From Thalassobaculum litoreum DSM 18839 (GTDB lineage Bacteria > Pseudomonadota > Alphaproteobacteria > Thalassobaculales > Thalassobaculaceae), in NCBI RefSeq assembly GCF_900102465.1, contig NZ_FNBW01000007.1, positions 124,001-188,000 of the forward strand: a DNA stretch of 64,000 nucleotides, written 5' to 3'. Below are positions 16,777 to 27,128 of the stretch, one piece after another. The translations under genes were made by a program, and so were the position numbers. A model generated the notes under the pieces. It saw only the letters and a program-made list of their open reading frames with translations. It searched no databases and was not told the DNA's origin. Numbering within the stretch: the stretch's first letter is position 1; each line of letters begins with the position of its first letter.

Positions 16777-18072
16777 TCAGAAATGCTCCTTCAGCCACGA
16801 GCCCATGCGGCCGAACAGGCCGGTGGACTCGGTTTGCGGGGCGGGCGCCAGTCGCGGGGTGTCGAGGTGGGGGTTGGCGGCGTAGACCAGCAGCCCGGCG
16901 CAGGTGGAGAAGGCAGGCCCGCCCGCAGCCTCGGCGAGGCCCTGGACGCGGATCGGCCGGCCCATGCGGACCTGCTTGTCGAGGATGAGCTGGGCGAGCT
17001 CGCGCGCGCCCGGCAGCTGGCTTGCACCGCCGGTCAGCACGACGCGCCGGCCGGCGATCTTGTCGAACCCGCTGGCTTCCAGGCGGGAACGGACAAGCTC
17101 GAAAGTCTCCTCGAGCCGCGGCCGGATGATGCCGACCAGCAGCGACTTGGAGACGTGATTGGGTTGGACGTGGTCCTCCTCGCCGATCGGCGGAACGTCG
17201 ATCGTCTCCTGATCGTCCAGCGGCGAGGGCAGGGCGCTGCCGTACAGCGTCTTGATCCGCTCGGCGGCGAGGATCGGGGTGGAGAACCCGCGGGCGATGT
17301 CGTTGGTGACGTGGTGGCCGCCGACCGGGATGCAGTCAGTATAGACCACGTTGCCGTCGAAGAAGACGGCGAAGCTGGTGGTGCCGCCGCCCATGTCGAT
17401 GACGGTGACGCCCAGATCCATCTCGTCGTCGACCAGGCAGGACAGGCCGGACGCATAGGGCGAGACGACCAGCGCGTCCATGTCCAGATGGCAGCGTCCC
17501 AGTACGGTGGAGAGGGTGCGCACCGCGCCGCTGTTGGCGGTGACCACGTGCATATGCGCGCCCAGGGTCTCGCCGAACATGCCGCGCGGGTCGCGGATGC
17601 CGTTGGTGCCGTCGATGGTGAAGCCGATCGGGATCGAGTGGATCAGGTCCTGGCCTTCCAGGTCCTCCAGGTGGCGCCACTGGTCGAGCACCCGGCGCAG
17701 GTCGCTGTCGCCGACCTCGTGACCGGCGACCGAGACCTCCACCCCCACGGTCTGCGAGGCCGGCCAGCCGCCGGAGATGTTCACCAGCACCGAGCGCAGC
17801 TCGGCCCCGGCCATCTTCTCCGCCGCGTGCACGGCATTGAGAATGGACGCTTCGAGCTGGTCGACATCGGTGATCCGCCCGGCCTTCACGCCGCGGCTGA
17901 CCTGGTGGCCGATGCCGGCGACGCGGATCGAGCCCGACGGCAGCCCGGCGCCCGCCAGCAGCGGGTTCGACGAGGGATCGCCGATCTTGGCCACGAAACA
18001 GCACACCTTGCTCGACCCGATGTCGAGGGCGGCGACCAGTCCGCTTCGTGCTTTGCCCAGGGGCTTTCTCAC
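16777..18072 (-). CDS. ftsA: Cell division protein FtsA
   Basis: A 431-residue actin-like ATPase that tethers FtsZ to the membrane. Visible are the phosphate-1 motif LDIGSSKVCCFVAK near the N-terminus, the 1C subdomain, the phosphate-2 block VIDMGGGTTSFAVF, and the adenosine block VVLTGGASQLPGARELA. The last residues (LFGRMGSWLKEHF) form an amphipathic helix for membrane binding. It lies 19 bp after ftsQ in the same transcript. Confidence 0.96.
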   Translation of the reverse strand: MRKPLGKARSGLVAALDIGSSKVCCFVAKIGDPSSNPLLAGAGLPSGSIRVAGIGHQVSRGVKAGRITDVDQLEASILNAVHAAEKMAGAELRSVLVNISGGWPASQTVGVEVSVAGHEVGDSDLRRVLDQWRHLEDLEGQDLIHSIPIGFTIDGTNGIRDPRGMFGETLGAHMHVVTANSGAVRTLSTVLGRCHLDMDALVVSPYASGLSCLVDDEMDLGVTVIDMGGGTTSFAVFFDGNVVYTDCIPVGGHHVTNDIARGFSTPILAAERIKTLYGSALPSPLDDQETIDVPPIGEEDHVQPNHVSKSLLVGIIRPRLEETFELVRSRLEASGFDKIAGRRVVLTGGASQLPGARELAQLILDKQVRMGRPIRVQGLAEAAGGPAFSTCAGLLVYAANPHLDTPRLAPAPQTESTGLFGRMGSWLKEHF

Positions 18073-18091
18073 CGTCGTTTCCTTCTTCTCG

Positions 18092-18970
18092 TCAGGTGTT
18101 TTCGCCGGGCGCCCGGGCGCGCTCGCGCGCGGCCGGGGTCACCCGCATGATCAGCTGGTCGGGAATGCGCAGGTCGATGGTCACCACGTCGCGCTCCAGC
18201 ACGCCGTGCTCGCGCGCCAGGCTGGCGAGATGGGTCCAGGCGCCGGCCGGATCGACTTCCGGCAGCTCCACGTCCATTCCGTTGTTCAGCCGGATGGTCC
18301 AGCGCCTGCCGCTGACCCAGGTCAGGGCGCGCACCCGCTGCAGCAGGTCCGGCTCGCTCGACAGCATTGCCAGGGCGCCGGCCGCGCGCTTCGGGGCCTC
18401 CTCGCCGATCACGATGGGCAGGTCGTGGAACTTGCGGATGTCCTGGCCGTCGATCGCGACGCCGTCCTGATCCACCAGGGTGAAGTCGCGGCCGCGCTGC
18501 CACAGGGCCAGCGGCCGGCGTTCCACCAGCGTCACATGCAGGGTATCGGGCAGCCGGCGTTCGATCCGCGCGTCCTTGACCCAGGGCAGGTCGACGACGC
18601 GCGCGCGCATCTCCGCGAGGTCGATGGCGAGGATCGGCGTGCCGCGCTGCACGCCCACCTGCTCCAGCAGGGCGGCGCGGTTGGTGTTCTCGCGACCGGA
18701 GACCAGCACGTCGTTGATGGCGAGCCCGGCATCGGCGGTGACCTGCAGCACGCCGGTCGTGACATTCGACCAGGCGCGGGTGAGGTGGCCGGACTGGACG
18801 GTCCAGCCGATCGCCCCGCCGGCGCCGACGATCACCACGGCCGCGACGCCGAAGCGCAGCAGGTGACCGCGCCAGGCCGGGGCCGGGCGGTGGCGGCGGG
18901 GGGCTGCCTTGCCGCGCTTGGCCTTGGCCGGGGCCTTCTTCGAGCCGGAGAAGGGGGTCAGTAGTCGCAT
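18092..18970 (-). CDS. ftsQ: Cell division protein FtsQ
   Basis: A 292-residue bitopic divisome protein. It has a basic cytoplasmic N-terminus rich in Lys, Arg and Pro, one transmembrane segment near residues 37-57 (HLLRFGVAAVVIVGAGGAIG), then a periplasmic POTRA domain (VLVSGRENTNRAALLEQVGV) and the FtsQ C-terminal domain containing GRRWTIRLNNGMDVELPE. It bridges the early and late division proteins together with FtsL. Its start overlaps the ddl stop by 13 bp. Confidence 0.93.
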   Translation of the reverse strand: MRLLTPFSGSKKAPAKAKRGKAAPRRHRPAPAWRGHLLRFGVAAVVIVGAGGAIGWTVQSGHLTRAWSNVTTGVLQVTADAGLAINDVLVSGRENTNRAALLEQVGVQRGTPILAIDLAEMRARVVDLPWVKDARIERRLPDTLHVTLVERRPLALWQRGRDFTLVDQDGVAIDGQDIRKFHDLPIVIGEEAPKRAAGALAMLSSEPDLLQRVRALTWVSGRRWTIRLNNGMDVELPEVDPAGAWTHLASLAREHGVLERDVVTIDLRIPDQLIMRVTPAARERARAPGENT

Positions 18971-19878
18971 TGGGCCCCCTCCACCATGCGGGCGACCAGG
19001 TCCTGGAACGAGATGCCGCGGAAGGCGGCCTGCTCCGGCACCAGGGAGGTCGGGGTCATGCCGGGCTGGGTGTTGATCTCAAGGAGGTACAGCGTGCCCG
19101 GATCCGACTGGGTGTCGTCGTAGCGGAAGTCGCAGCGGCTCACCCCGCGGCAGCCGAGCGCCTCGTGGGCGCGTCGCGCCATCTCCAGCGCCTCCTTGCG
19201 GATGGTGGCGGGGACCGGCGCCGGCAGCAGGTGGATCGAGCCGCCCTCGGCATATTTCGCTTCGTAATCGTAGAAGCCGCGGTCGGAGGTAATCTCCGTC
19301 ACTTCCAGCGGCTCGCCGTCGAGCACGGCGACGGTCAGCTCGCGGCCGTCGATGAACGGCTCGACAAGCACCCGGTCGCCGAAGGTCCAGTCGTCGCCGG
19401 TCGGCCGGTAGTTGTCGCCTTCCCTGACGATATGCACGCCGACGCTGGAGCCCTGGTCGATCGGCTTGATCACGTAGGGCGGATCCATTGGATGGCCGGT
19501 CTCGAAGGCATCGAGAGTGACCACCTTGCCGCCGGGGCAGCGCAGGCCGAGACGGGCGAACACGTCCTTCGCCGTCGGCTTGTCCATCGCCACCGCCGAG
19601 GCGCGCACGCCGGAATGGGTGTAGGGGATGCCGAGCACGTTCAGCACGCCCTGGATCGTGCCGTCCTCGCCGACCGGGCCGTGCAGGGCGTTGAAGCACA
19701 CATCCGGGTGCATCGCCTCCAGCTTGCCGGCGATGGCGCGGTCGACATCGATCTCGGTCACCTTGAACCCGGCCTGGCGCAGCGCCTTGGCGCATTCCCG
19801 GCCGGAGGAGAGCGACACCTCGCGCTCCGGCGACCAGCCGCCCTTCAGGACGGCCACATGGGTCTCGGCCCGGCTCAT
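18958..19878 (-). CDS. ddl: D-alanine--D-alanine ligase
   Basis: A 306-residue ATP-grasp ligase that joins two D-alanines for the peptidoglycan stem. The N-terminal block KGGWSPEREVSLSSG, the CFNALHGPVGEDGTIQG segment, the YVIKPIDQGSSVGVHIV ATP-binding strand and the C-terminal LEINTQPGMTPTSLVPEQA metal-binding block are all intact. Cytoplasmic. The ATG overlaps the murB stop by 4 bp. Confidence 0.96.
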   Translation of the reverse strand: MSRAETHVAVLKGGWSPEREVSLSSGRECAKALRQAGFKVTEIDVDRAIAGKLEAMHPDVCFNALHGPVGEDGTIQGVLNVLGIPYTHSGVRASAVAMDKPTAKDVFARLGLRCPGGKVVTLDAFETGHPMDPPYVIKPIDQGSSVGVHIVREGDNYRPTGDDWTFGDRVLVEPFIDGRELTVAVLDGEPLEVTEITSDRGFYDYEAKYAEGGSIHLLPAPVPATIRKEALEMARRAHEALGCRGVSRCDFRYDDTQSDPGTLYLLEINTQPGMTPTSLVPEQAAFRGISFQDLVARMVEGAQCDY

Positions 19879-20792
19879 GCCTGCTCTCCCGTGTTAGCCG
19901 GTTTGCCGATGCGGCGGATCTCCCAGCGCAGCTCGATGCCGCTGGTGTCCTTCACCCGGCGGCGGACTTCCTCGCCCAGGCTCTCGATCTCCTCTGCGGT
20001 GGCGTCGCCCATGTTCAGCAGGAAGTTGCAGTGCAGCTCCGACACCATGGCGTCACCGATCCGCAACCCGCGGCAGCCGGCCTCGTCGATCAGCTTCCAG
20101 GCCTTGCCGCCCTCCGGGTTGGCGAAGGTCGACCCGCCCGTGCGCACGCGGCGCGGCTGGGTATCCTCGCGGGCGTCGCGGATGTCGCGCATGGTCTGGG
20201 CGATGGTTTCCGCATCGCCCGGCCGGGCGCGGAAGGTGGCGCTGGTGACGATCCAGTCTTCCGGCAGGTCGCTGTGCCGGTAGGACAGGCCGAGGTCGTC
20301 GGCGCTCAGGGTGTGGGCGTGGCCGAGGGGGTCCACCGCGCGGGCGGAGATCAGGGCGTCGCGCACCTCGCTGCCATAGGCGCCGGCGTTCATGCGCAGC
20401 GCGCCGCCGATGGAGCCGGGAATACCCGACAGGAACTCCAGCCCGGTCAGGCCGGCCTTCTGCGCGGTGGCGGCGACGGTCACGTCCAGGGCGGCGGCAC
20501 CGGCGGTAACCCGCTCGCCGTCCACCGAGATCTGCGCGAAGGGCTTGCCCAGCCGCACGACCACGCCGTCCAGCCCGCCGGAGCGCACCAGCAGGTTGGA
20601 GCCGACGCCGATCACCGTCACCGGGACGTCGCCCGGCTTGCCGGCCAGGAAGTCCATCAGGTCGGCCTCGTCCGCCGGCCGGTACAGGACCTCGGCCGGA
20701 CCGCCGACCTTGAACCAGGTCAGCGGGGCCAGCGGCGCGTCCTCGCGGTATGCGCCGCGCAGCTCGGGCAGTCGGTCGATCAATTTGGTCAT
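19875..20792 (-). CDS. murB: UDP-N-acetylenolpyruvoylglucosamine reductase
   Basis: A 305-residue flavoprotein that reduces UDP-GlcNAc-enolpyruvate to UDP-MurNAc with NADPH. FAD-binding blocks are TWFKVGGPAEVLYRP and VIGVGSNLLVR. The catalytic region includes GLEFLSGIPGSIGGALRMNAG, and Ser lies in the RTGGSTFANP block. The ATG at 20792 gives the N-terminus usual for the family. A GTG at 20828 overlapping the murC stop has a better ribosome site and would add 12 residues. The intervening part of the longer frame toward 21998 is not part of MurB. Confidence 0.94.
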   Translation of the reverse strand: MTKLIDRLPELRGAYREDAPLAPLTWFKVGGPAEVLYRPADEADLMDFLAGKPGDVPVTVIGVGSNLLVRSGGLDGVVVRLGKPFAQISVDGERVTAGAAALDVTVAATAQKAGLTGLEFLSGIPGSIGGALRMNAGAYGSEVRDALISARAVDPLGHAHTLSADDLGLSYRHSDLPEDWIVTSATFRARPGDAETIAQTMRDIRDAREDTQPRRVRTGGSTFANPEGGKAWKLIDEAGCRGLRIGDAMVSELHCNFLLNMGDATAEEIESLGEEVRRRVKDTSGIELRWEIRRIGKPANTGEQA

Positions 20793-20824
20793 GGCGGTTC
20801 GCCGCGGTGGTTTGGCCAGGGTGA

Positions 20825-22321
20825 TCACGCCGCACCCCCTTCGCCGGACGGCCGCCGCAGCGGGAAGGGCAGCGGATCGGCGCCGCTCTCTTCGGCGGCG
20901 ACGGCCTCGGGGCCGAGGATGTGGGCGATCTGGTCCGGCAGGGCCTGGGCCCAGTTGGTGATGCTGCCGGCCCCCAGGCAGACGATCATGTCGCCCCTGC
21001 CGCACAGGTCGACCGCCATGGCGGCGAGCTCGACCGGATCGGTCAGCGCCATGACCCGGCGATGGCCCCGCGACCGCAGGCCGGCGACCAGGGCGTCGCG
21101 ACCGATGCCGTCGATCGGTGCCTCGCCGGCGGCATAGACGTCGGCCACGACCACCGCGTCGGCGTCGTTGAAGCAGGAGCAGAAATCCTCGAACAGGTCG
21201 CGCAGGCGGGTGTAGCGGTGCGGCTGCACGACCGCGACGACCCGGCCGTCGCCGGCTGCCGCCCGGGCGGCGGAGAGCACGGCGGCGATCTCGACCGGGT
21301 GGTGGCCGTAATCGTCGATCACCGTGATGCCGCCGGCCTCGCCGGTCTTGGTGAAGCGACGCTTCACGCCGGTGAAGGCTTCCAGTGCGGTGCGGACCTG
21401 TTCGTCCGGAATGCCCATCTCGGCGGCCACGGCGATGGCGGCCAGGGCGTTCTGGACGTTGTGGCGGCCGTACATCGGCAGCAGCAGGTTCTCGATCCGC
21501 CGGGCCTCGCCGTGGGCGCGGTCGGCGATGAGTGCGGTGAAGCGGGAGCCGGCGGCGGTGATGTCCACGTCGATGCCGCGGATATCGGCCTGCGGTCCGA
21601 AGCCGTATGTCACGATGCGCCGGTCGGACACTCGTGGTATCAGCGCCTGCACCGTGGGGTGGTCCAGGCACATGGCGGCGAAGCCGTAGAACGGGATGTT
21701 CTGCACGAAGCTCTCGAACGCCCGCTGCAGGTTCTCGAACGAACCGTGGAAGTCCAGGTGCTCCGGGTCGATGTTGGTGACCACGGCGATGGTCGCCGGA
21801 AGCTTCACGAAGCTGCCGTCGCTCTCGTCGCTCTCCACCACCATCCAGTCGCTCTCGCCGAGGCGGGCGTTGGTGCCGTAGGCGTTGATGATGCCGCCGT
21901 TGATCACGGTCGGGTCCAGCCCGCCGCCGTCCAGCACCGCCGAGACCAGGGAAGTGGTCGTGGTCTTGCCATGGGTGCCGGCGACCGCGATCGACCATTT
22001 CAGCCGCATCAGCTCACCCAGCATCTCGGCTCGATGGACGACCGGGATCATCCGCTCGCGGGCGGCGATCAGCTCGGGATTGTCCGGCTTGATCGCGGTG
22101 GAGATGACGACGATGGCCGCCTCGGCCACGTTCTCGGCGGTCTGGCCGATGAAGACGGGGATGCCGAGTTGCTTCAGGCGCTTGACGTTCGGGTTCTCGG
22201 CGATGTCGCTGCCCTGCACCTGGTAGCCCAGATTGTGCAGGATCTCGGCGATGCCGCTCATGCCGATGCCGCCGATCCCGACGAAATGCAGGGTGCCGAT
22301 GGTGAGGGGAATGGTTCTCAT
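20825..22321 (-). CDS. murC: UDP-N-acetylmuramate--L-alanine ligase
   Basis: A 498-residue Mur ligase that adds L-alanine to UDP-MurNAc using ATP. It has the Rossmann-type [14 protein letters not shown] at the N-terminus, the P-loop [12 protein letters not shown], and the central [14 protein letters not shown] metal/ATP block followed by [11 protein letters not shown]. The C-terminal domain contains [12 protein letters not shown]. Cytoplasmic and of normal length. It overlaps murG upstream by 4 bp. Confidence 0.96.
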   Translation of the reverse strand: MRTIPLTIGTLHFVGIGGIGMSGIAEILHNLGYQVQGSDIAENPNVKRLKQLGIPVFIGQTAENVAEAAIVVISTAIKPDNPELIAARERMIPVVHRAEMLGELMRLKWSIAVAGTHGKTTTTSLVSAVLDGGGLDPTVINGGIINAYGTNARLGESDWMVVESDESDGSFVKLPATIAVVTNIDPEHLDFHGSFENLQRAFESFVQNIPFYGFAAMCLDHPTVQALIPRVSDRRIVTYGFGPQADIRGIDVDITAAGSRFTALIADRAHGEARRIENLLLPMYGRHNVQNALAAIAVAAEMGIPDEQVRTALEAFTGVKRRFTKTGEAGGITVIDDYGHHPVEIAAVLSAARAAAGDGRVVAVVQPHRYTRLRDLFEDFCSCFNDADAVVVADVYAAGEAPIDGIGRDALVAGLRSRGHRRVMALTDPVELAAMAVDLCGRGDMIVCLGAGSITNWAQALPDQIAHILGPEAVAAEESGADPLPFPLRRPSGEGGAA

Positions 22322-23496
22322 GCGGCGGCGCTCCGGGTCGCGGGGGCTTGGGTGGCGGCAGCGCCGGTTGCGGCGGTCTCGACCATGCCGGCGGTCGACA
22401 GGACCAGGGCCGCCAGATCCTCGACCGCGTCCGGCCGGCCATAGGCGCGGGCGGCAGCGGTCATGGCGGACAGCCGGTCGGTGTCGTCGAGCAGATCGGT
22501 GAGCAACTCAGCGAGGTGCGCGGGCGTAAGGTCGGCTTGCGGCAGAACGATGGCACCGTCCGCCGCCTCGATGGCGCGGGCGTTGGCGGTCTGGTGATCG
22601 TCGATCGCGCTGGGGTAGGGAACCAGCAGGGCCGGGCGTCCGGCGACGGTGTTCTCGGCGACGGTGGAGGCGCCGGAGCGGCAGATCAGCAGGTGGGCCG
22701 CGCGCAGACGCTCCGGCATGTCGTCGAAGAATCGGCGCACGTCGGCGGTCGCTCCCATCGCGGCATAGTCGGCGATCACCTGGTCGACCTCGGCCGGGCG
22801 GGCCTGCTGGGCGATGCGCAGGCGAGCGCGAAGGGCGTCGGGCAGCAGAGCGATGGCCGCCGGGATCAGCTCGGCGAAGACGGTGGCGCCCTGGCTGCCG
22901 CCGGTCACCAGGATCTCGCGGGGGCCTTTCTCGGTCAGCGGCGCCGGCCCCATGTCGCGCACGGCCTTGATCGCCTCGCGCACCGGGTTGCCGACCAGCA
23001 CCACCTTGCGGCGGTCGCCCGCCGGGATCTTCTCCACCCGCTCGAAGCAGGTGGCGATGGCGGAGGCCTGCTTGGCCAGCATTCGGTTGGCCCGGCCGAT
23101 CACCGCGTTCTGCTCGTGCAGCACCACGGGGATTCCGCGTCCGCCGGCGGCGAGCACCGTCGGCACGCTGGCGTAGCCGCCGAAGCCGACGACGACGGCG
23201 GGGCGCAGCTCGCCCATCAGGCGGCGCGCGTCGAACCAGCCGAGCAGCAGCTTCGCGGCGCCTTTGATCTTCGGGACGATCCCGCGCCCGGCAATGCCGC
23301 CGGCACGGATCTTGTGGACCTCGATGCCTGCGGACGCATCGTCGAAGGCGCTGCCGCGGGTGTCGGTGACCAGCGCGACGCGATGACCGCGCGCGGCCAG
23401 CAGCTCGGCCAGGGCCTTGGCCGGAAACACGTGGCCGCCGGTGCCGCCGGAGGCGAGGACGATCGGACGGTTGCCATCTTGGAGAGTCGGGCTCAT
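22318..23496 (-). CDS. murG: Lipid II synthase MurG
   Basis: A 392-residue GT28 glycosyltransferase that transfers GlcNAc to lipid I on the inner face of the membrane. It has the G-loops [10 protein letters not shown] and [10 protein letters not shown], the [12 protein letters not shown] block, a second-domain GGSQGATVF motif, and the UDP-sugar-binding [11 protein letters not shown] block. The true start is the ATG at 23496, overlapping the ftsW stop (ATGA). The open frame that extends further upstream lies inside ftsW and is not coding. Confidence 0.95.
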   Translation of the reverse strand: MSPTLQDGNRPIVLASGGTGGHVFPAKALAELLAARGHRVALVTDTRGSAFDDASAGIEVHKIRAGGIAGRGIVPKIKGAAKLLLGWFDARRLMGELRPAVVVGFGGYASVPTVLAAGGRGIPVVLHEQNAVIGRANRMLAKQASAIATCFERVEKIPAGDRRKVVLVGNPVREAIKAVRDMGPAPLTEKGPREILVTGGSQGATVFAELIPAAIALLPDALRARLRIAQQARPAEVDQVIADYAAMGATADVRRFFDDMPERLRAAHLLICRSGASTVAENTVAGRPALLVPYPSAIDDHQTANARAIEAADGAIVLPQADLTPAHLAELLTDLLDDTDRLSAMTAAARAYGRPDAVEDLAALVLSTAGMVETAATGAAATQAPATRSAAA

Positions 23497-24620
23497 GCCA
23501 GCACCTCCCGATCGGTCCCGCGGCGGCGGGTCAGCGCGAGTGCCATGCCCATGGCGAAGGCGAGCGCGATCAGAGAGGAGCCGCCATAGCTGATGAACGG
23601 CAGGGTCATGCCCTTGGCCGGCATCAGGCTGACGGCCGAAGCCATGTGGATCAGCGCCTGCAGGGCGATCTGGGTCAGCAGGCCGGCGGCGGCGATCAGC
23701 ACGAACAGGCTGGTCTCCGACAGCAGCTTGGCGTAGCCGCGCAGTACCACGAAGGCATAGAGCGTGATGATCAGCAGGCAGGCGAGTCCGCCGAACTCTT
23801 CGCCGGCGACCGAGAAGATGAAGTCGGCATGGGCGTCCGGCAGGTAGGCCTTGACCGTGCCTTCGCCGGGACCGGTCCCGAGCAGGCCGCCGTTCACGAA
23901 GGCCTCCAGGGAGCGGTCGACCTGATAGGTGTCGCCCGAGGCCGGGTCGAGGAAGCGGTGCACGCGGCTGGCGACGTGCGGGAACACCAGATAGGCGCCC
24001 ATCGCACCGACCGCGCCCAGGCATGCAAGCCCGCCGACGAAGATCATCGGCAGGCCGGCGAGGAAGAACTGGCCGAACCAGATGACGCTGATCATCACGG
24101 TCATGCCGAAATCCGGCTGGGACAGCATCAGGACCACGAGCAGGGCGTAGAGGCCGATGGCGATCAGATGGCCGGGGAAGCCCGGGTCGCGGCGCCACTC
24201 GGCGAACATCCAGGCGGTCACCACGGCCATGAACGGCTTGGCGAACTCGCTGGGCTGCAGGGAGAAGCCGCCGATGCTGATCCAGCGGACCGCACCCTTG
24301 ATCTCGGTGCCGATCACCGGGACCAGGGCAAGCAACACGATGGTGCCGGCGAGGCCGACGGTGGCGAGGCGGCGGACCTGCTGCGGCGACAGCATGGACA
24401 CCGCGATCATCACCGCGACGGCGACCGGCAGGATCAGGAACTGTCGGCGCACGAAATAGAAGCTGTCGACGCCGATGCGCTCGGCCACGGCCGGGCTGGC
24501 CGCCAGGATCAGCAGCGAGCCGATCAGCACGATCAGCAGGATCGCGCCCACGGTCCAGCGGTCGACGGTCCACCACCAGCGGCCGAGAACGGAACGGTCG
24601 GTGCGGGCGATGGCGCTCAT
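23493..24620 (-). CDS. ftsW: Septal peptidoglycan glycosyltransferase FtsW
   Basis: A 375-residue SEDS polymerase with about ten transmembrane segments. It polymerises lipid II at the septum with its partner FtsI. Family blocks present are GAVRWISIGGFSLQPSEFAK, LLSQPDFG and the C-terminal KGMTLPFISYGGSSLIAL. It overlaps murD upstream and murG downstream by 4 bp each. Confidence 0.95.
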   Translation of the reverse strand: MSAIARTDRSVLGRWWWTVDRWTVGAILLIVLIGSLLILAASPAVAERIGVDSFYFVRRQFLILPVAVAVMIAVSMLSPQQVRRLATVGLAGTIVLLALVPVIGTEIKGAVRWISIGGFSLQPSEFAKPFMAVVTAWMFAEWRRDPGFPGHLIAIGLYALLVVLMLSQPDFGMTVMISVIWFGQFFLAGLPMIFVGGLACLGAVGAMGAYLVFPHVASRVHRFLDPASGDTYQVDRSLEAFVNGGLLGTGPGEGTVKAYLPDAHADFIFSVAGEEFGGLACLLIITLYAFVVLRGYAKLLSETSLFVLIAAAGLLTQIALQALIHMASAVSLMPAKGMTLPFISYGGSSLIALAFAMGMALALTRRRGTDREVLA

Positions 24621-26032
24621 GAGGCCCTCCGCTGCGCCGACGCGCCGTCATCGCCGTTACCGGTCAGGTCGTGGACCAGATCGCTGAACTGCTGGCCGCG
24701 CACCTCGAAATTCGGGAACTGGTCGAAGCTGGCCGCCGCCGGGGAGAGCAGGACCGTCGCGCCGCGGATACCGTCGGCCTGGGCGTCGGCATGGGCCTGT
24801 CGCACGGCACTGTCCAGCGTGCGGCACAGCACGGTCGGGCAGGCGTCGCCGATCTGGCGCACGAAAGTGCCCGCGCTCTCACCGATCAGGTAGGCGCGTC
24901 TGACCCGGTTGAACAGCGGCGCGAGCGGCTCGACGCCGCCTTCCTTGGCGCGGCCGCCGGCGATCCAGTAGATCGTGTCGTAGCAGGCGAGCGCCCGGGC
25001 GGTGGCGTCGGCGTTGGTCGCCTTGCTGTCGTTCACATAGGTGACGGCGCCGGAGACCGCGACCCGTTCCTGGCGGTGGGCGAGGCCGGGGAAGCCGGTG
25101 ATGGCGGCGGCGATGATGTCGCGGTTGAGACCCAGCGCCAGGCAGGCCGCGGCGGCGGCTGCGGCGTTCTGGGCGTTGTGCATGCCGGGCAGGGCCGGGG
25201 CGCGGTCGAGCTCCAGCATCCGACGCGGCTGGCCGGTACGGGCGTCGATCAGCACACCGTGATCGGCATAGACCCCGCCGACCACCTGTTCCTGTCCGGA
25301 AATCTCGATCAGCCGGTAGCCGTCGCGGCGCAGCTTCTCGGCGATTTCGTGGGACGGCTCGTCGTCGACCCCGACCACCGCCACCGAGCCCGGAAGCTGG
25401 TGGGCGAAGATCCGGCGCTTGGCGGCGATGTAGCCGGCCAGGTTGCCGTGGCGCTCGATATGGTCGGGCGTGATGTTCAGCCAGACGGCGACCGTCGGCG
25501 CCAGGGACGGGGTGATCTCCAACTGGTAGGAGCTGAGTTCGAGCACCAGCACACCGTCGCGGCCCGGATCCTCGAACTCCAGTGCCGGTCGGCCCAGATT
25601 GCCGCCGACTTCAACCTTCAGTCCGGCCTCGGCCAGGATGTGGCCGATCAGGGCGGTGGTGGTCGACTTGCCGTTGGTGCCGGTGATGGCGACGACCCGG
25701 CGGTCCGGGAGGGCGCGCAGCAGCAGTTCCACATCGCCGATGATCGACAGGTCGCGTTTCTTCGCGTCGGCGGCGACGGGATGCGGCTCCGGATAGGTGT
25801 GCGGGATGCCGGGGGACAAGACCAGCGCGTCGACCTCTGCCAGCCCGCGGGCGGCGAGATCCACCAGTTCCACGCCGGCCATGCCGGTGACATGGCTGCG
25901 GCCGGCCTCGGTGTCGTCCCAGGCGAGGACCTTCGCGCCTGCCCGGGCCAGCGCGCGTGCGGCCGCAGCCCCGGATTTGCCGAGGCCCATCACCGCGTAG
26001 GTTCTGTCTTTCGCGAAGTCGAGGCTCACCAT
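24617..26032 (-). CDS. murD: UDP-N-acetylmuramoylalanine--D-glutamate ligase
   Basis: A 471-residue Mur ligase that adds D-glutamate to UDP-MurNAc-L-Ala. Visible are the N-terminal GLGKSGAAAARAL, the P-loop ITGTNGKSTTTAL, the central ELSSYQLE block, NITPDHIERHG, and the VNDSKATNADAT and ILLSPAAASFDQF-type C-terminal blocks. Its C-terminus is followed immediately by ftsW (4-bp overlap), and mraY lies 4 bp upstream. Confidence 0.96.
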   Translation of the reverse strand: MVSLDFAKDRTYAVMGLGKSGAAAARALARAGAKVLAWDDTEAGRSHVTGMAGVELVDLAARGLAEVDALVLSPGIPHTYPEPHPVAADAKKRDLSIIGDVELLLRALPDRRVVAITGTNGKSTTTALIGHILAEAGLKVEVGGNLGRPALEFEDPGRDGVLVLELSSYQLEITPSLAPTVAVWLNITPDHIERHGNLAGYIAAKRRIFAHQLPGSVAVVGVDDEPSHEIAEKLRRDGYRLIEISGQEQVVGGVYADHGVLIDARTGQPRRMLELDRAPALPGMHNAQNAAAAAAACLALGLNRDIIAAAITGFPGLAHRQERVAVSGAVTYVNDSKATNADATARALACYDTIYWIAGGRAKEGGVEPLAPLFNRVRRAYLIGESAGTFVRQIGDACPTVLCRTLDSAVRQAHADAQADGIRGATVLLSPAAASFDQFPNFEVRGQQFSDLVHDLTGNGDDGASAQRRAS

Positions 26033-26036
26033 GGCG

Positions 26037-27125
26037 CTACCTCAGCTTCAGCGTGGACAGGCCGACCAGCGCCAGGATGATGGCGATGATCCAGAACCGG
26101 ATGACGATGGTCGGCTCCTGCCACCCCTTCTTCTCGAAGTGGTGGTGCAGCGGCGCCATGCGGAACACGCGCTTGCCGGTCAGCTTGAACGAGGCGACCT
26201 GGACGATGACCGAGACGGTCTCCAGCACGAACAGGCCGCCGACGATGGCCAGCACCAGCTCGTGCTTGGTGATGACGCTGATGGTGCCGAGCGCGCCGCC
26301 CAGGGACAGCGAGCCGGTGTCGCCCATGAACACCATGGCCGGCGGGGCGTTGAACCACAGGAAGCCGAGGCCGGCGCCGATCAGCGCGCCGCACACGACG
26401 GCCAGCTCGCCGGTGCCGGCGACGTGGTGGATCTGCAGGTAGTTGGCGAAGACCGCGTTGCCGACCAGGTAGGAGATCAGCGCGAACACGCCGCCGGCGA
26501 TCATCACCGGCACGATCGCCAGGCCGTCGAGCCCGTCGGTCAGGTTCACCGCGTTCGACGCGCCGATCATCACGAACACCGCGAACGGGATGAAGAACCA
26601 GCTCAGGTTCAGCAGCAGGTCCTTGAAGAACGGCACCGCCAGGCTGAACGTCAGCGGCTCGTCGAAGGTCGAGGTGATGGCCAGGGCCGCCGCGGTCGCG
26701 ATGGCGATCTGGAAGGCGAGCTTCAGCTTGCCAGGCAGGCCCTTGGTGTTCTTCTTGGTCAGCTTCAGCCAGTCGTCGGAGAAGCCGATCGCACCGAAGC
26801 CCAGGGTGACCATCAGGGTCGCCCAGACATAGGGGTTCGACAGGTTGGCCCAGAGCAGGGTGGAGACCACCAGCGCGATCAGGATCAGCAGGCCGCCCAT
26901 GGTCGGCGTGCCCTTCTTGGTCAGCAGGTGGCTTTCCGGCCCGTCCTCGCGGATCGGCTGGCCGTCGGCCTGCCGGCTCTTCAGCCAGCGGATCACCGCC
27001 GGACCGAGCACGAAGGCGAGGAAGAGCGCCGTCATCGTCGCCCCGCCGGTGCGGAAGGTCAGATAGCGGAACAGGTTGAAGGCCTGGAACTCGTCAGCGA
27101 AGGGAGCGAGGAGATTGTACAGCAT
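26037..27125 (-). CDS. mraY: Phospho-N-acetylmuramoyl-pentapeptide transferase
   Basis: A 362-residue polytopic membrane enzyme that makes lipid I from UDP-MurNAc-pentapeptide and undecaprenyl phosphate. Conserved motifs are [17 protein letters not shown] (catalytic Asp pair), [13 protein letters not shown] and [11 protein letters not shown], ending in the [11 protein letters not shown] histidine loop. About ten transmembrane segments and normal length. Confidence 0.97.
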   Translation of the reverse strand: MLYNLLAPFADEFQAFNLFRYLTFRTGGATMTALFLAFVLGPAVIRWLKSRQADGQPIREDGPESHLLTKKGTPTMGGLLILIALVVSTLLWANLSNPYVWATLMVTLGFGAIGFSDDWLKLTKKNTKGLPGKLKLAFQIAIATAAALAITSTFDEPLTFSLAVPFFKDLLLNLSWFFIPFAVFVMIGASNAVNLTDGLDGLAIVPVMIAGGVFALISYLVGNAVFANYLQIHHVAGTGELAVVCGALIGAGLGFLWFNAPPAMVFMGDTGSLSLGGALGTISVITKHELVLAIVGGLFVLETVSVIVQVASFKLTGKRVFRMAPLHHHFEKKGWQEPTIVIRFWIIAIILALVGLSTLKLR

Positions 27126-27128
27126 GGC